DNA of 36,602 nt from Bacteroidales bacterium (lineage in GTDB: Bacteria; Bacteroidota; Bacteroidia; Bacteroidales; UBA3824): contig JAEERW010000025.1 in the NCBI GenBank assembly GCA_016286055.1, forward strand, positions 1-36,602. Reading direction: 5' to 3'. How positions within the stretch are numbered: position 1 is the first letter of the stretch; every line of letters begins with the position of its first letter. The notes beneath the pieces are model-generated. The model searched no databases. It saw nothing but the letters and a program-made list of their open reading frames with translations, and was not told the origin of the DNA. A program made the position numbers and the translations under genes. Shown here piece by piece: positions 22,987 through 33,000 of the stretch.

Positions 22987-25900
22987 ATGAAGGCAAATCT
23001 GAAATTTTTGTGGGCACTGCTAATAATGCTGCCCTTGATGTTTGTCTCGACTGCGGCAATGGCTCAGACCTCCGCTTCGGGAACGGTAACATCATCAAAC
23101 GGTGAACCTCTTATAGGAGTAACCGTGCTAGAACAAGGTACAATCAACGGAACTATCACCGACCTTGAAGGTAAGTTCTCGTTGAACGTATCAAGTGGTT
23201 CTACTCTCGTTTTCTCTTTTATGGGTTACGAGACACAAACCGCAACCGCTTCTTCTAACATGAATATCGTTTTGGAAGAAGACACCAAGGCTCTCGAAGA
23301 GGTTGTTGTTGTAGGTTACGGCACACAACGCAGAGAGGCTGTTACTGGTTCGGTGGCCAGTGTAAAAGGTGACGACATGCGTGCTGTTGCAGGTTCTAAC
23401 ATTACCCAAAATCTGCAAGGCCGTATTGCTGGTGTGGAGATGACTCAAACATCTTCAAAACCTGGTGAAACCATGCAGATCCGTATCCGTGGTACTCGCT
23501 CGCTCAACGCAAGCAACGACCCTCTTATCGTGCTCGACGGTATTCCTTTTGCAGGCAGCCTCAGCGACATCAATCCTTCTGACATCAAGTCGTTGGATAT
23601 TTTGAAAGATGCTTCTGCAACAGCCATCTACGGTTCGCGTGGTGCCAACGGCGTTATCATTATTACCACAAACCGTGGTTCTGAAGGTCAGAAGGCAAAA
23701 TTCTCTTACAATGGATATTATGGTATCAAAACCATTTTTGCCAAATATCCTATGATGAATGGTGCTCAGTATACCGAATTGTTTGGTGCTGGTGCAAATC
23801 CTGAATACACCAACTACGGTACCGACGAAAGAGAGGGAGTGGATACTGATTGGCAGGATCTTTTCTTCGACAAAGGTATGGTTACAAGCCACGATGTTAC
23901 AGTTACAGGTGGCACACAAGCTGGCAACTATTCTTTCGGTTTAGGTTATTATCGCGAAGAAGCTGTTGTTCCTTTGCAAGATTTTTCACGTTTCTCGCTT
24001 CGCGGTTCTGTTGACCAGAAAATTGGTAACTATTTTAAACTGGGATTCAGCACCACTAACAACTATTCTATTACTAACGATTGCAATCAAATGTTTAGCA
24101 TTCTTGCTGCTACTCCTATCACTGATCCTTATAATGAGGATGGTTCGTTTAAAACTCGTATCAACCGTGCTTCGGGCAACAACTATGTGATAACTCGCAA
24201 TACTCTTGAATGGCTCGATGATTCGTATGTAAACAAACGCAAAGTGTTTGGATCGTACAATACTTTCTATGGCGAAGCAGAGCTCCCATACGTTAAAGGT
24301 TTGAAATACAGAGTAAATGTTGGTCTCAACCTCCGTCATCAAAATAGCGGCAACTACACCGGTCAAGGTGTATTTAGCGACAACCCCGATGCTCTTTCGA
24401 GCGCAGGTGTTACCAATCAGCTTACTACCAACTGGGCTGTTGAAAACCTCATTACTTACGATAAGATTATTGCCGAAAAACATAGCATCAACTTTGTGGC
24501 AATGTATTCTGCTGAGCAAAGCCTCTTCAACTCTTCTAATATGACCGGTCAAGACATCCCCACTATGTTCCAATATTGGAATATCGGTCGTGCTAACGGT
24601 ACTATCACTGTTAACCCATCTAACCAAGGTTATTCAAAAACTGGTTTGATTTCGTATATGGCTCGTTTGATGTACTCTTACGATAGCAAATATATGCTCA
24701 GCGTTGCAGTACGTAGCGATGGTTCTTCTCGTCTTGCCGAGGGCCACAAATGGCACACTTATCCTGCTATCTCGCTCGGTTGGAATGTTAAGAACGAAGA
24801 GTTTATGAGCGGTATTACTTGGCTTGACCAATTAAAGATTCGCTTAGGTTATGGTGAAACATCTAACCAATCTGTTGATCCTTACAAAACTTTTGGTTTG
24901 CTTGCAACCCAGCCTTACAACTACGGCACTGAAACTACTACTGGTTTCTATGTTTCAGAACTTCCTAACCCTGAACTCGGATGGGAATTCTCTACTACTT
25001 GGAACTTAGGTGTTGACCTTTCTTTCTTCCGTAACCGCTTGAATGTTACTGCTGAATATTATAAAATGTCTACCAAAAACGTATTGCTTAGCGTAGGTCT
25101 TCCTGGTTCGGCTGGTGTTGGCAGCTATATGGCTAATATTGGCGAAACAGAAAACAAAGGTTTCGAGCTTAACATCGACGGAACAATCATCAACGACAAT
25201 AATGGTTGGACTTGGACAGCTGGTGTTAACATGTACGTTAACCGTAATAAACTTGTTAAACTTTCATCCGGTCAGCTAGAGGATCGCAACAACAACTGGT
25301 TTGTTGGCAAACCTATCGACTGTATCTACGATTACAAATATGAAGGTATTTGGCAAGAAGACGAAGAAGCTCTTCGTGCAATTCTCGAACCCGCTGGTGC
25401 TCCTGGTATGATTAAAGTACAATACACTGGCGAATATGAAAACGGTGTTCCTGTTCGTGCCATCAGTGATGAAGATAAAATTCCTCAAAGCATGGAATGT
25501 GATTTCCAAGGCGGTTTCAATACCACAGTTGCTTGGCGCAACATCGACCTCAGCATCGTTGGTGCTTACAAAGTAGGTGGTTTGCTCATCAGCACACTCT
25601 ATGGTTCAAGCGGTTATCTCAACACTCTCAGCGGTCGTAACAACAATATTGATGTTGATTACTGGACTCCCTCTAATCCTGGTGCACATTATCCCGCTCC
25701 CAACGGTATCCGCGATGGTAATAACCCAAAATACGGTAGCACTCTCGGTTATTTCGACGCATCTTACTTGAAAATCCGTACTATAACCTTAGGTTATAAT
25801 TTCGACCAATTGCAAGCTTTGAAGAATGTTGGTATCTCTAAGATGAGAGTTTACGCTTCGATTCTCAATCCTTTTGTAATGTTCTCGCCTTACAAGAAAG

Positions 25901-26040
25901 AATCTGGTATGGATCCTGAAACCAACTCATACGGTAACGAAAATGCTGCTGTTGCTTACGGTCAAAAACGTTTGCTTACAATCGGTACCAACACTCCTTC
26001 TACAAGGACTTATATGTTTGGTGTTAACTTTACTTTCTAA
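22987..26040 (+). CDS. susC: SusC/RagA-type TonB-dependent outer-membrane transporter
   Basis: A 1017-residue outer-membrane channel that imports glycans or peptides, driven by TonB, with SusD as lid. Signal peptide to about residue 26 (AMAQ); then the SusC-specific carboxypeptidase-regulatory-like domain (GTVTSSNGEPLIGVTV to about 105); the TonB box region with VVVGYGTQ; the plug with IRIRGTRSLNASNDPLIVLDG and AIYGSRGANGVI; and a beta-barrel ending in the aromatic FGVNFTF. It is followed 24 nt later by susD. The substrate cannot be read. Gene order with DPP4 and a hybrid two-component system gives opposite hints, peptide versus glycan. The symbol is a family name, not proof of starch use. 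Confidence 0.93.
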   Translation: MKANLKFLWALLIMLPLMFVSTAAMAQTSASGTVTSSNGEPLIGVTVLEQGTINGTITDLEGKFSLNVSSGSTLVFSFMGYETQTATASSNMNIVLEEDTKALEEVVVVGYGTQRREAVTGSVASVKGDDMRAVAGSNITQNLQGRIAGVEMTQTSSKPGETMQIRIRGTRSLNASNDPLIVLDGIPFAGSLSDINPSDIKSLDILKDASATAIYGSRGANGVIIITTNRGSEGQKAKFSYNGYYGIKTIFAKYPMMNGAQYTELFGAGANPEYTNYGTDEREGVDTDWQDLFFDKGMVTSHDVTVTGGTQAGNYSFGLGYYREEAVVPLQDFSRFSLRGSVDQKIGNYFKLGFSTTNNYSITNDCNQMFSILAATPITDPYNEDGSFKTRINRASGNNYVITRNTLEWLDDSYVNKRKVFGSYNTFYGEAELPYVKGLKYRVNVGLNLRHQNSGNYTGQGVFSDNPDALSSAGVTNQLTTNWAVENLITYDKIIAEKHSINFVAMYSAEQSLFNSSNMTGQDIPTMFQYWNIGRANGTITVNPSNQGYSKTGLISYMARLMYSYDSKYMLSVAVRSDGSSRLAEGHKWHTYPAISLGWNVKNEEFMSGITWLDQLKIRLGYGETSNQSVDPYKTFGLLATQPYNYGTETTTGFYVSELPNPELGWEFSTTWNLGVDLSFFRNRLNVTAEYYKMSTKNVLLSVGLPGSAGVGSYMANIGETENKGFELNIDGTIINDNNGWTWTAGVNMYVNRNKLVKLSSGQLEDRNNNWFVGKPIDCIYDYKYEGIWQEDEEALRAILEPAGAPGMIKVQYTGEYENGVPVRAISDEDKIPQSMECDFQGGFNTTVAWRNIDLSIVGAYKVGGLLISTLYGSSGYLNTLSGRNNNIDVDYWTPSNPGAHYPAPNGIRDGNNPKYGSTLGYFDASYLKIRTITLGYNFDQLQALKNVGISKMRVYASILNPFVMFSPYKKESGMDPETNSYGNENAAVAYGQKRLLTIGTNTPSTRTYMFGVNFTF

Positions 26041-26064
26041 TTAACGACTAATATTTATAAAGCA

Positions 26065-27984
26065 ATGAACACAAATTTTAAAAATATAGCATTGGCGGCA
26101 GCATTGGCTTCGTTGGGCTTAACTGCATGCCAGGATATTCTCGACGAAGAGCCTCGCTCTAATTTTGAGCCCAGCTACTTCAAGACAGAAGAAGGTATCA
26201 ATGGCGGTCTTACTGGTTTGTATCAGAATCTCCGTTATATGTACGGCAATATGTACTACTATAATTCGCTCGAAACTGGTACCGACGAATATACTTATGC
26301 ACAGAGCGCCGACAACAACTTTAAGGATGCCGACCTTTCGGGTGCTGGTACTCTTACTTCATCGTCGTGCCGTAGCGATGTTATGTGGGGTCAGGCTTAT
26401 ACTGCTATCAATTCGGCTTGCGCTATTATCGAAAATGGTGAAGAGGCTAATATGAGCGCTCCTCTTTTGGCTGAGGCTTACTTCTTTAGAGGATTCCATT
26501 TCTTCAATTTGGTACAAACTTTTGGTGGTGTGCCGTTGGACCTTGGTAGCGGTGAATTGCACTCTAATCAGTCACCTTCGCGAGTAAGTGTCCGCAACAC
26601 TGTACCTGAGGTTTACAAGGCTATTTTTAGCGATTTAAACAAGGCTGTTGACAACCTTCCAACCGCTCCTCGCAAAACTGGTACTGTTACCAAAAATGTG
26701 GCTCGTTTGTTTCTTGCTAAGGCTTATTTAACATTTGGCTGGTGGCTCGAAAACCCAAAAAACATTCCTACTTATCCCGCATGTAACCGCAACGACCTTG
26801 ATGGTCATGATGCTGCATGGTATTTTGGCGAAGCTTTCAAAGTGGCCAAAACTGCTATCGACAATCCTGGCGTTTATGGTTTGCTCGATAACTATTACAA
26901 TGTTAACCTTGCTCAAAACGATCGCAACAAGGAGTGTATGTTTTATGCCGACCGTATCGAAGGCGACGAATTCTACAATCAGGCTTCTTTGAGCTGGAGT
27001 AATGGTAATGGTGCTGAAAACGTTGCTGCTTGGGCTGTAACTTGGAACTACGAAGGTACTTTTAAATCTAACGGTTCAAAAACTATGCACCGCGAGGCTG
27101 CTCAATGGGCTGGTCGTCCGTGGACTCGTATGGCTCCTACTCATGAAGCTCTTGCTATGTTCGACGACAAAGTTAAGGACTCTCGTTGGGATGGTACTTT
27201 TGTAACAGTATACCGTGGCAACTGGGATAAAAGCGGCGACAACACAGCCACTTACAAAAATGCAAATGATATGGATGTAGCTCCGGGCGAACCTTTGCTC
27301 TCATTCCTGAGCGAAGACCTCCCAGAAATCGTTTATCCTACCGATAATGGTGGTAGCAATATTGCTGCTGGTTCTATCCCCGGACGTGCCGACTTTGTTT
27401 TCGGTCCTTCGCGTGTAAGTCGCTATGCTTATCCTGGACTTTGGAAAATCGGTACTTACCGTACAGATAAAGGCAGTGGTCTTGGTCAGCCCAATGGTGC
27501 TCTTACTCGTCCGTTTGTGATTGCTAAATTCTCTGAGTTTTACTTAATAGCTGCTGAGGCTGCTGTTAAGAAAGGCGACAACGCTGCTGCTAAGGAGATG
27601 ATCAACGTTCTCCGTGCAAGAGCAGGTAAATGGGTATTTTCTAATGCAGAAAATGTTGCGGTAAGTGCTGATTATTCTGCCGACCTCGTGGCTGCTACTC
27701 CTGCTACTATTGATATAGATTATATACTCGACGAACGCTCTCGTGAATTGTTTGGTGAAGGTATTCGCTGGTACGACCTCGTTCGCACTCAAACATGGTC
27801 AGAGCGTGCAGGAAAATACACCATCTGCGATGTTGATGCCAATGGAGTTTACAATACCAAGAAAACTTTTACACGTGATATTAAGCCCGAAAACTATCTC
27901 CGTCCTATTCCTGTAGGTCAGCTCAATGCTCTTGAAATGACAGAGGCCGAGGTTAAGGCTTACCAAAACCCAGGATACAATTAG
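26065..27984 (+). CDS. susD: SusD/RagB-type substrate-binding lipoprotein
   Basis: A 639-residue outer-membrane lipoprotein that caps the SusC channel and binds the substrate. The lipobox is LGLTAC with Cys22 as the lipidated residue. The mature start QDILDEEPRSNF, the helical region AEAYFFRGFHFFNLV (TPR-like part) and the C-terminal ILDERSRELFGEGIRWYDLVRT are standard SusD features. It is longer than most SusD proteins (about 500-580), with extra sequence around 270-440. It forms an operon with susC and ends at a bidirectional terminator shared with the regulator gene. No further plus-strand gene follows in the operon. Confidence 0.93.
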   Translation: MNTNFKNIALAAALASLGLTACQDILDEEPRSNFEPSYFKTEEGINGGLTGLYQNLRYMYGNMYYYNSLETGTDEYTYAQSADNNFKDADLSGAGTLTSSSCRSDVMWGQAYTAINSACAIIENGEEANMSAPLLAEAYFFRGFHFFNLVQTFGGVPLDLGSGELHSNQSPSRVSVRNTVPEVYKAIFSDLNKAVDNLPTAPRKTGTVTKNVARLFLAKAYLTFGWWLENPKNIPTYPACNRNDLDGHDAAWYFGEAFKVAKTAIDNPGVYGLLDNYYNVNLAQNDRNKECMFYADRIEGDEFYNQASLSWSNGNGAENVAAWAVTWNYEGTFKSNGSKTMHREAAQWAGRPWTRMAPTHEALAMFDDKVKDSRWDGTFVTVYRGNWDKSGDNTATYKNANDMDVAPGEPLLSFLSEDLPEIVYPTDNGGSNIAAGSIPGRADFVFGPSRVSRYAYPGLWKIGTYRTDKGSGLGQPNGALTRPFVIAKFSEFYLIAAEAAVKKGDNAAAKEMINVLRARAGKWVFSNAENVAVSADYSADLVAATPATIDIDYILDERSRELFGEGIRWYDLVRTQTWSERAGKYTICDVDANGVYNTKKTFTRDIKPENYLRPIPVGQLNALEMTEAEVKAYQNPGYN

Positions 27985-28035
27985 AATTTGTTTTCCCCTC
28001 TTAATACTTAAATAGGTTAATAAAAAGACTTCTTT

Positions 28036-28072
28036 CCCCGGCGCAGTGATTGCGTCGGGGATTTGTTTTTTT
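28036..28072. terminator. Terminator between susD and the HTCS regulator gene
   Basis: A 10-bp stem with one G-U pair (28036-28045 with 28051-28060) and a 5-nt loop, with a T run reaching 28072. It lies between convergent genes. Confidence 0.85.
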
Positions 28073-31000
28073 ACATCTTCACCATTTTTTCAAATTCTTC
28101 TTGATTATCCGAAGCTGAATATTTTGCTACAAATTCGGTGGGAGAGATGCCGTAGTATTCTTTGAAATGGCTTGAAAAATAACTGTGGCTCGAAAATCCA
28201 AGTTTGAACGCTACGTCGGCTACGTTGAGTTTGTTGCGTACCAAAAGTATCGCTGCCTGACGCATTTTGATTGATTTGATGAGGTTTACGGGTGTGATGT
28301 CGAGGAGTTCTTTCAACTTGCGGTTGAGGTGTACGCGGCTGATGCCTACTTTTGCGCTGAGTTCGTTTACGCCAAAATTTGTGTTTTCTAAGTTTTTGTT
28401 GATGGTGTCCACTACCTTTTTTAGCAATATCTGGTCGGGACTTTCGGCTTCGATTACTGTTTGTGCCGAATGTATGTCGGCTGCCATTCGTGCCGCCATT
28501 TTTTCGCGGGTGGTGATGGCGTTGGTAATCGAACTTTTTAGCATATTGATACTTACGGGCTTGGTAAGGTAATGGTCTACACCAATTTCCACGCAGGTCT
28601 GGCGACTTTCTTCGTCGGCTTTTGATGTGAGCACAATGATGGGCAGAAGACTTGTCTGCGGGTTTTGACGGATTTTTTTGCAAAGGTCGTAGCCGTTGAG
28701 TCCGGGCATTACAAGGTCGGTGATTATGGCATCGGGTTTTTCGGCAATTATCTGGTTGATAGCTTGTTCGGGATGGTTGCATACCACGGGGTTAAACTTG
28801 TCGCTTAATGCCATTGATATATAGCCTGTCCATTCCGAATCGTCGTCGATAAAGAGTATCTTTTTGAGTTTTTTGTTGGTAGTGGTGTCGGCGGGTGTGT
28901 CTTGCGCAATATCTACAAATAAATCGTGCTTGGGAGTTTTAATTTGCTCGTTTTCAGTTTGTTCGTTGATGGTGTAGAATGGCAGCGTGATGGCAAACTC
29001 TACGCCTTGTTCTGTGTTGTACGCTTTAATAAAACCTTTGTGTGCGTCGATAATCATTTTGGCAAGGTGCAGACCTATGCCCGAACCCTCGTGACTGCTG
29101 TTGTCGGATGTCTGGTAAAATCGCTCAAATATTTTTTCGCACTCTTCGGGCGGAATGTGGCTGCCGGAGTTTTCTATTTTGATAGATACAAATGGTTCTT
29201 CGGTTTTTTCAATATTAATATTGATAAATCCACCGTCGGGAGTAAATTTAAACGCATTCGACAGGATATTAAACACAGCCTTGTCGAGATTGTAAGGGTC
29301 GAAGGCAAATTTTATGTCAAAGTTGTTGGTGTTGAGGTTGATATTTATATTACGCATTAGCGACAATTGGTCGAACGATTTTACAATATCGCTGATAAAA
29401 TCCACAATGTCGGCGTTTTGTAGTTTTAGCACAAATTTGTTGTTGTCGATTTTGCGGATGTCCATAATTCGGTTTAATTGCGAAGTTACGCGCTGCACAT
29501 TTCGCCGCATAAGTTGCAATATAGCCGATTTCTTTTTGTCGTTTTCGGTTTCGATAAGCGAGTTGAGAGGTGTTTCTACCAGCGAAAGCGGCGTGCGAAT
29601 CTCGTGCGAAAGGTTGGTAAACATTTGCAGGCGCATCTCTTTTTTCTGGTTTTCTTCGCGTTGTATTTTAAGGGTATGTTTGTTTTGTGCTAATGCTTTT
29701 ATTATCAGTAGTATAATGATACCCACCACTGCGTATGCTAAATATGCCAACCAAGTGTTGTACCACGGCGGAAGCACCGTTACGGCTATGCTTTTGGATA
29801 CGCTCTGGGTTTCGTTGTTTTCGATAAAGGCTTTGATTTCAAGGGTGTAATCGCCTTCGGGAATGTTGGTAAACGACAGTATCCGTGCCAATTGCCTAAC
29901 GCGGTACCAAGTGTCGTCGAATCCTTTGAGCCGGTAGCGAAATTTTATGCGGTGCTGGTTGGCATATTCGTTGATGCCAAATTGTAGTGTAAACTTGTTT
30001 TGGCTGTGTTTCATAGTAATGCGGCTTGCAAGGTTGATGGGTGCGTCGATAATGCCCTGCGAATTGCCGAATGTGATGTTTTCGCCTGCCACCGAAAGAG
30101 AGTTGAAGTATATTTCGGCGTTGAAGGCTATTTTTTGCAGTCCTTCGGCGGGGTGGAATATTATCATTCCGTTGTTAGTGCCGAGAAAAAGAGCGCCGTC
30201 GTTGCCTTTGTAGATTGCGTTGCTGCAAAATTCGTTGCTTGGCAGTCCGTCCATTGTGGTGAATGTTTCGTAGCCGCCTTCTTTTATGGAATAATGCACA
30301 AGGCGGTCGTCGGTGCTGTACCAGAGGTTTCCAAAATGGTCGGTGGCCATACTCAGGATTGTGCCTTTGTGAGCCTTTTCGATAATGCTTGTGAGGGTTT
30401 TGGTGTCGGGGTTGTAACGGCATAGCCAATCTTCGCCTCCGAGATAGATGTTTCCTTCGTTGTCGTCGGTGGCGCAGGCGCACACTTGGTCGGTGATGGT
30501 GACGGTGTCGTTTGTGGCGGTGTAAATTATTGTGCTGTTGATCATTACATACCCGCGTTTGCTTACGTATACGTGGTGCACCCATTGCGGCTGGCTGATG
30601 TTGTGTTGCGAGGTTATTTTGCCGTTTTTGAGCGTCAGCACGTGCGTGCCGTTGCCGAGAGTGCCTGCGTAGAGGGTGTTTGATGCGGTGTCGAATGTCA
30701 GGTGCGATATTTTTTGAAATTCGGGATTGGTAAAAAGGTTTTCGATTTTGCCGTCGGGCTTGCGCACCGAAAGACCTCCGTTGTAGGTGGCAATCCAAAG
30801 GTTTCCGTCGTTGTCGGCGGTCATAGCGTTGATAGAGTTGTTTGGCAATCCGTTTTCGGCAGTGCAGATTCGTGTTTTTTTGCCTCCCTGTTCAAGTTTG
30901 ATAACGCCTCCGCCATCGGTTCCTGTGTATATTGTGCCGTTACGAGTGCCTACAATGGCGGTTACGGGTGCAAGGTTTGGTCCTGAACCTTCGTTCATAG

Positions 31001-32093
31001 CAACACTTAAAAATGTAAAGTACGCATTATTTTTTCCTGATGTATTTTGTTGATTATTAATAATATAATCGGCTGCTGATTTGGGTACAAACACTCCGCC
31101 TTTTTGGTATGCAGCCGCCCAAATGTTGCCTTGGCGGTCTTCGAAAATGTCGTGTATCTTGCAGTTGTGCAGGTCGATATTGTCGTTGCGCAGCGATGGG
31201 GTTATCACTTTTTGGGTGTTGTTGTCGTAGAGCATTAGTCCGTACTCTTCTGAGCCTATCCAAAATAGGTGGTCGGTGCCTTGCGACTTCGGATGCATTA
31301 TTACATTGATGCCGCCTGTAATATCGGCTGTGGCTTTGGTGGGTGTAACAATGTTGTCTTTTTGGTTGTAACGCAGTATGCCTGAATGACTTGTGCCAAT
31401 AAGTATATCACCTGTTGTGGGCACTTCGGTAACGCTTGTTACTGCACTTGGCAAAATACCGTCTTGAAAACGTAATGTGCTGCGTGTTAGCGTGTTGAGG
31501 TCTATATTTATAAAATTTCCTTCCGAACTGAATGTCCAAAGATTGTTTCGGCTGTCGATATACATTGCCCCGGGAAACTTGGTATCAATCAGTTGGTTGA
31601 TAGTGTCGGTTAGCGGTTTTAGAGGTTCAAGTGTGTTGGGGTCTAACGCAGCAATGCCGTTACCCGAGCAAGTTACGAGTATTGCGCCGAGTTTTTGGCT
31701 CTTTACCACCGACGACACAAAGTAATTATCGAAAACGGTGTTGTTGATATATATCGGCAGCATTTTAAATGTGTCGGTCATACACTCGTTGAGCACAAGT
31801 CCTCGCGATGTGCCAAAAAGTATTCGTTCGCCGTCTAAAAACTCCATATATTTAACCCACGGCAGGGTAGGGGCGTTGGTATAGCGCAGAGGTTCGCGGC
31901 TGAATGTCATTCCGCCATATTTAATTGCTCCGCTTTTGCCTGTAAACCAGACGTTTCCGTGCGGATCTTGAAAAATCCTATCAATAAGGCTTCCCGGCAA
32001 TAGGTATTGACTGTCGAAAAATCTCACCTGCTGTGCTTTGGAGGGCAATGCCGTTGTTAATAATATTAGGAGCAGGAGGTATACATTTCGCAT
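28071..32093 (-). CDS. Hybrid two-component system sensor/regulator (HTCS)
   Basis: A 1340-residue one-protein two-component system that senses a ligand in the periplasm and activates transcription. In order: signal peptide (ends SKAQ); two beta-propellers with Reg_prop repeats such as DPHGNVWFTG, DRQGNIWAA and DNDGNLWIATYNGG (to about 680); a Y_Y_Y domain (about 700-765); a membrane helix (about 776-801); a histidine kinase with His830 in NLSHEIRTPL; an ATPase domain with GSGIGLHLAK; a receiver domain with Asp1126 in IITDLVMPG; and an AraC-type DNA-binding domain (about 1240-1335). It converges on susD and is the obvious regulator of this susCD pair. HTCS regulators mostly respond to oligosaccharides, which favours a glycan substrate. 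Confidence 0.94.
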   Translation of the reverse strand: MRNVYLLLLILLTTALPSKAQQVRFFDSQYLLPGSLIDRIFQDPHGNVWFTGKSGAIKYGGMTFSREPLRYTNAPTLPWVKYMEFLDGERILFGTSRGLVLNECMTDTFKMLPIYINNTVFDNYFVSSVVKSQKLGAILVTCSGNGIAALDPNTLEPLKPLTDTINQLIDTKFPGAMYIDSRNNLWTFSSEGNFINIDLNTLTRSTLRFQDGILPSAVTSVTEVPTTGDILIGTSHSGILRYNQKDNIVTPTKATADITGGINVIMHPKSQGTDHLFWIGSEEYGLMLYDNNTQKVITPSLRNDNIDLHNCKIHDIFEDRQGNIWAAAYQKGGVFVPKSAADYIINNQQNTSGKNNAYFTFLSVAMNEGSGPNLAPVTAIVGTRNGTIYTGTDGGGVIKLEQGGKKTRICTAENGLPNNSINAMTADNDGNLWIATYNGGLSVRKPDGKIENLFTNPEFQKISHLTFDTASNTLYAGTLGNGTHVLTLKNGKITSQHNISQPQWVHHVYVSKRGYVMINSTIIYTATNDTVTITDQVCACATDDNEGNIYLGGEDWLCRYNPDTKTLTSIIEKAHKGTILSMATDHFGNLWYSTDDRLVHYSIKEGGYETFTTMDGLPSNEFCSNAIYKGNDGALFLGTNNGMIIFHPAEGLQKIAFNAEIYFNSLSVAGENITFGNSQGIIDAPINLASRITMKHSQNKFTLQFGINEYANQHRIKFRYRLKGFDDTWYRVRQLARILSFTNIPEGDYTLEIKAFIENNETQSVSKSIAVTVLPPWYNTWLAYLAYAVVGIIILLIIKALAQNKHTLKIQREENQKKEMRLQMFTNLSHEIRTPLSLVETPLNSLIETENDKKKSAILQLMRRNVQRVTSQLNRIMDIRKIDNNKFVLKLQNADIVDFISDIVKSFDQLSLMRNININLNTNNFDIKFAFDPYNLDKAVFNILSNAFKFTPDGGFININIEKTEEPFVSIKIENSGSHIPPEECEKIFERFYQTSDNSSHEGSGIGLHLAKMIIDAHKGFIKAYNTEQGVEFAITLPFYTINEQTENEQIKTPKHDLFVDIAQDTPADTTTNKKLKKILFIDDDSEWTGYISMALSDKFNPVVCNHPEQAINQIIAEKPDAIITDLVMPGLNGYDLCKKIRQNPQTSLLPIIVLTSKADEESRQTCVEIGVDHYLTKPVSINMLKSSITNAITTREKMAARMAADIHSAQTVIEAESPDQILLKKVVDTINKNLENTNFGVNELSAKVGISRVHLNRKLKELLDITPVNLIKSIKMRQAAILLVRNKLNVADVAFKLGFSSHSYFSSHFKEYYGISPTEFVAKYSASDNQEEFEKMVKM

Positions 32094-32202
32094 TATAGTT
32101 TTAGTTTTTTATACAGAATTTACAGTTACAGTTTTCAAAATGCAATAATAATGGGTTTTGCGTGGAAATGCAAAAAAAATATTTAAATCTGTGACAATTT
32201 AT

Positions 32203-32233
32203 TTTGTTTTTCCAAAAAAATCCCTTACATTTG
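32203..32233 (+). promoter_or_regulatory. Consensus promoter of the 32266 gene
   Basis: TTTG (32203-32206), a 19-nt spacer and TACATTTG (32226-32233) match the Bacteroidota consensus. The leader to the ATG is about 26 nt. Confidence 0.72.
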
Positions 32234-32265
32234 GGGTATTGTAACAACTATAAAAACTTGACAAT

Positions 32266-32841
32266 ATGGGATTATTCGACGACCTCAGAAAAGCCGCCAA
32301 TTCGCTTATCAATGCGGCTGAAAATGCGGCTAAAAACACCCCTCCGGTGCAAGGCCCAAATGCTAACGAACTAAAAAACGCCGCTGACCAACTGCGCAAT
32401 ACTCTTGGCGGACTTGTAAACAACACTCAGTCAGCCCCTAAGCCGCAACCCAAACCCGCGCAGCCTCCGCAACAGCCGCAGCCAAAACAACCCGAAGTTT
32501 ACGACGGTGGCACGTTTTGGGATTACGAAGATAATATTCCTATCACAAAGAAACTCAGCGATATACTTGCTGAAAAATTCTCGCAATACGAGGTTCGTCG
32601 CGATGTTTCGCCCACCGAAATTGGCGGCACTGGCAAGTTTATGAATTATTCGTTTGGTATTTACCAAGGAGGCTCGCCAAAATTGTTTATAATGATAACT
32701 GGCAAAACCACTTTGAGTAACCGCCTTTACCGTTGGTCGAAAGAGCAGGCACAGAGAGCCGGCGTTACGTTGATAAACTTTGTGGAGCATTTCCCCAACC
32801 GTCCCGAATATGTGTCGGAACGTCTTGCTAAGTATTTGTAA
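32266..32841 (+). CDS. Unknown protein with amphipathic helix, Pro/Gln linker and C-terminal domain
   Basis: A 191-residue cytoplasmic protein that I cannot assign to a family. Residues 1-50 are an alanine- and asparagine-rich amphipathic helix (MGLFDDLRKAANSLINAAEN). Residues about 56-76 are a Pro/Gln/Lys linker (PKPQPKPAQPPQQPQPKQ). Residues 82-191 form a compact domain (YEVRRDVSPTEIGG, YSFGIYQGGSPKLFIMITG, ending RPEYVSERLAKYL). The alternation of strands and helices with conserved-looking charged residues could be a nuclease-like alpha/beta fold, but no motif proves this. It has its own consensus promoter and is a single gene. It lies upstream of the RT pair, separated by a structured segment and a terminator. 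Confidence 0.72.
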   Translation: MGLFDDLRKAANSLINAAENAAKNTPPVQGPNANELKNAADQLRNTLGGLVNNTQSAPKPQPKPAQPPQQPQPKQPEVYDGGTFWDYEDNIPITKKLSDILAEKFSQYEVRRDVSPTEIGGTGKFMNYSFGIYQGGSPKLFIMITGKTTLSNRLYRWSKEQAQRAGVTLINFVEHFPNRPEYVSERLAKYL

Positions 32842-32849
32842 ATAAAGAA

Positions 32850-32998
32850 TTTGTCCTAATATTATAAAAAAGAGAAAAACGCGGAGCAATCCGCACCTGC
32901 GGCGGACAAAGCGTGACACATTAAAAAAGTTTTGCAGGTAACTGTGTAACGTTCAGTCTGGTATCATAAGCAATTGCTTATTTCAAAGCATTTTTTTC
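32850..32998 (+). ncRNA. Candidate structured RNA upstream of the RT pair
   Basis: Several nested pairings are visible: TTTGTCC (32850-32856) with GGACAAA (32904-32910) enclosing the hairpin GCGGA-GCAA-TCCGC (32881-32894), which has a GNRA-type loop; CCTGC (32896-32900) with GCAGG (32934-32938), an alternative to the first pairing; the palindrome AAGCAATTGCTT (32970-32981); and TGCTT/AAGCA followed by seven Ts up to 32998. It is less AT-rich than ordinary spacer here. It could be the 3' leader of the previous mRNA, a small RNA or an RNA partner of the RT; none is proven. Confidence 0.28.
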
Positions 32999-33000
32999 TC

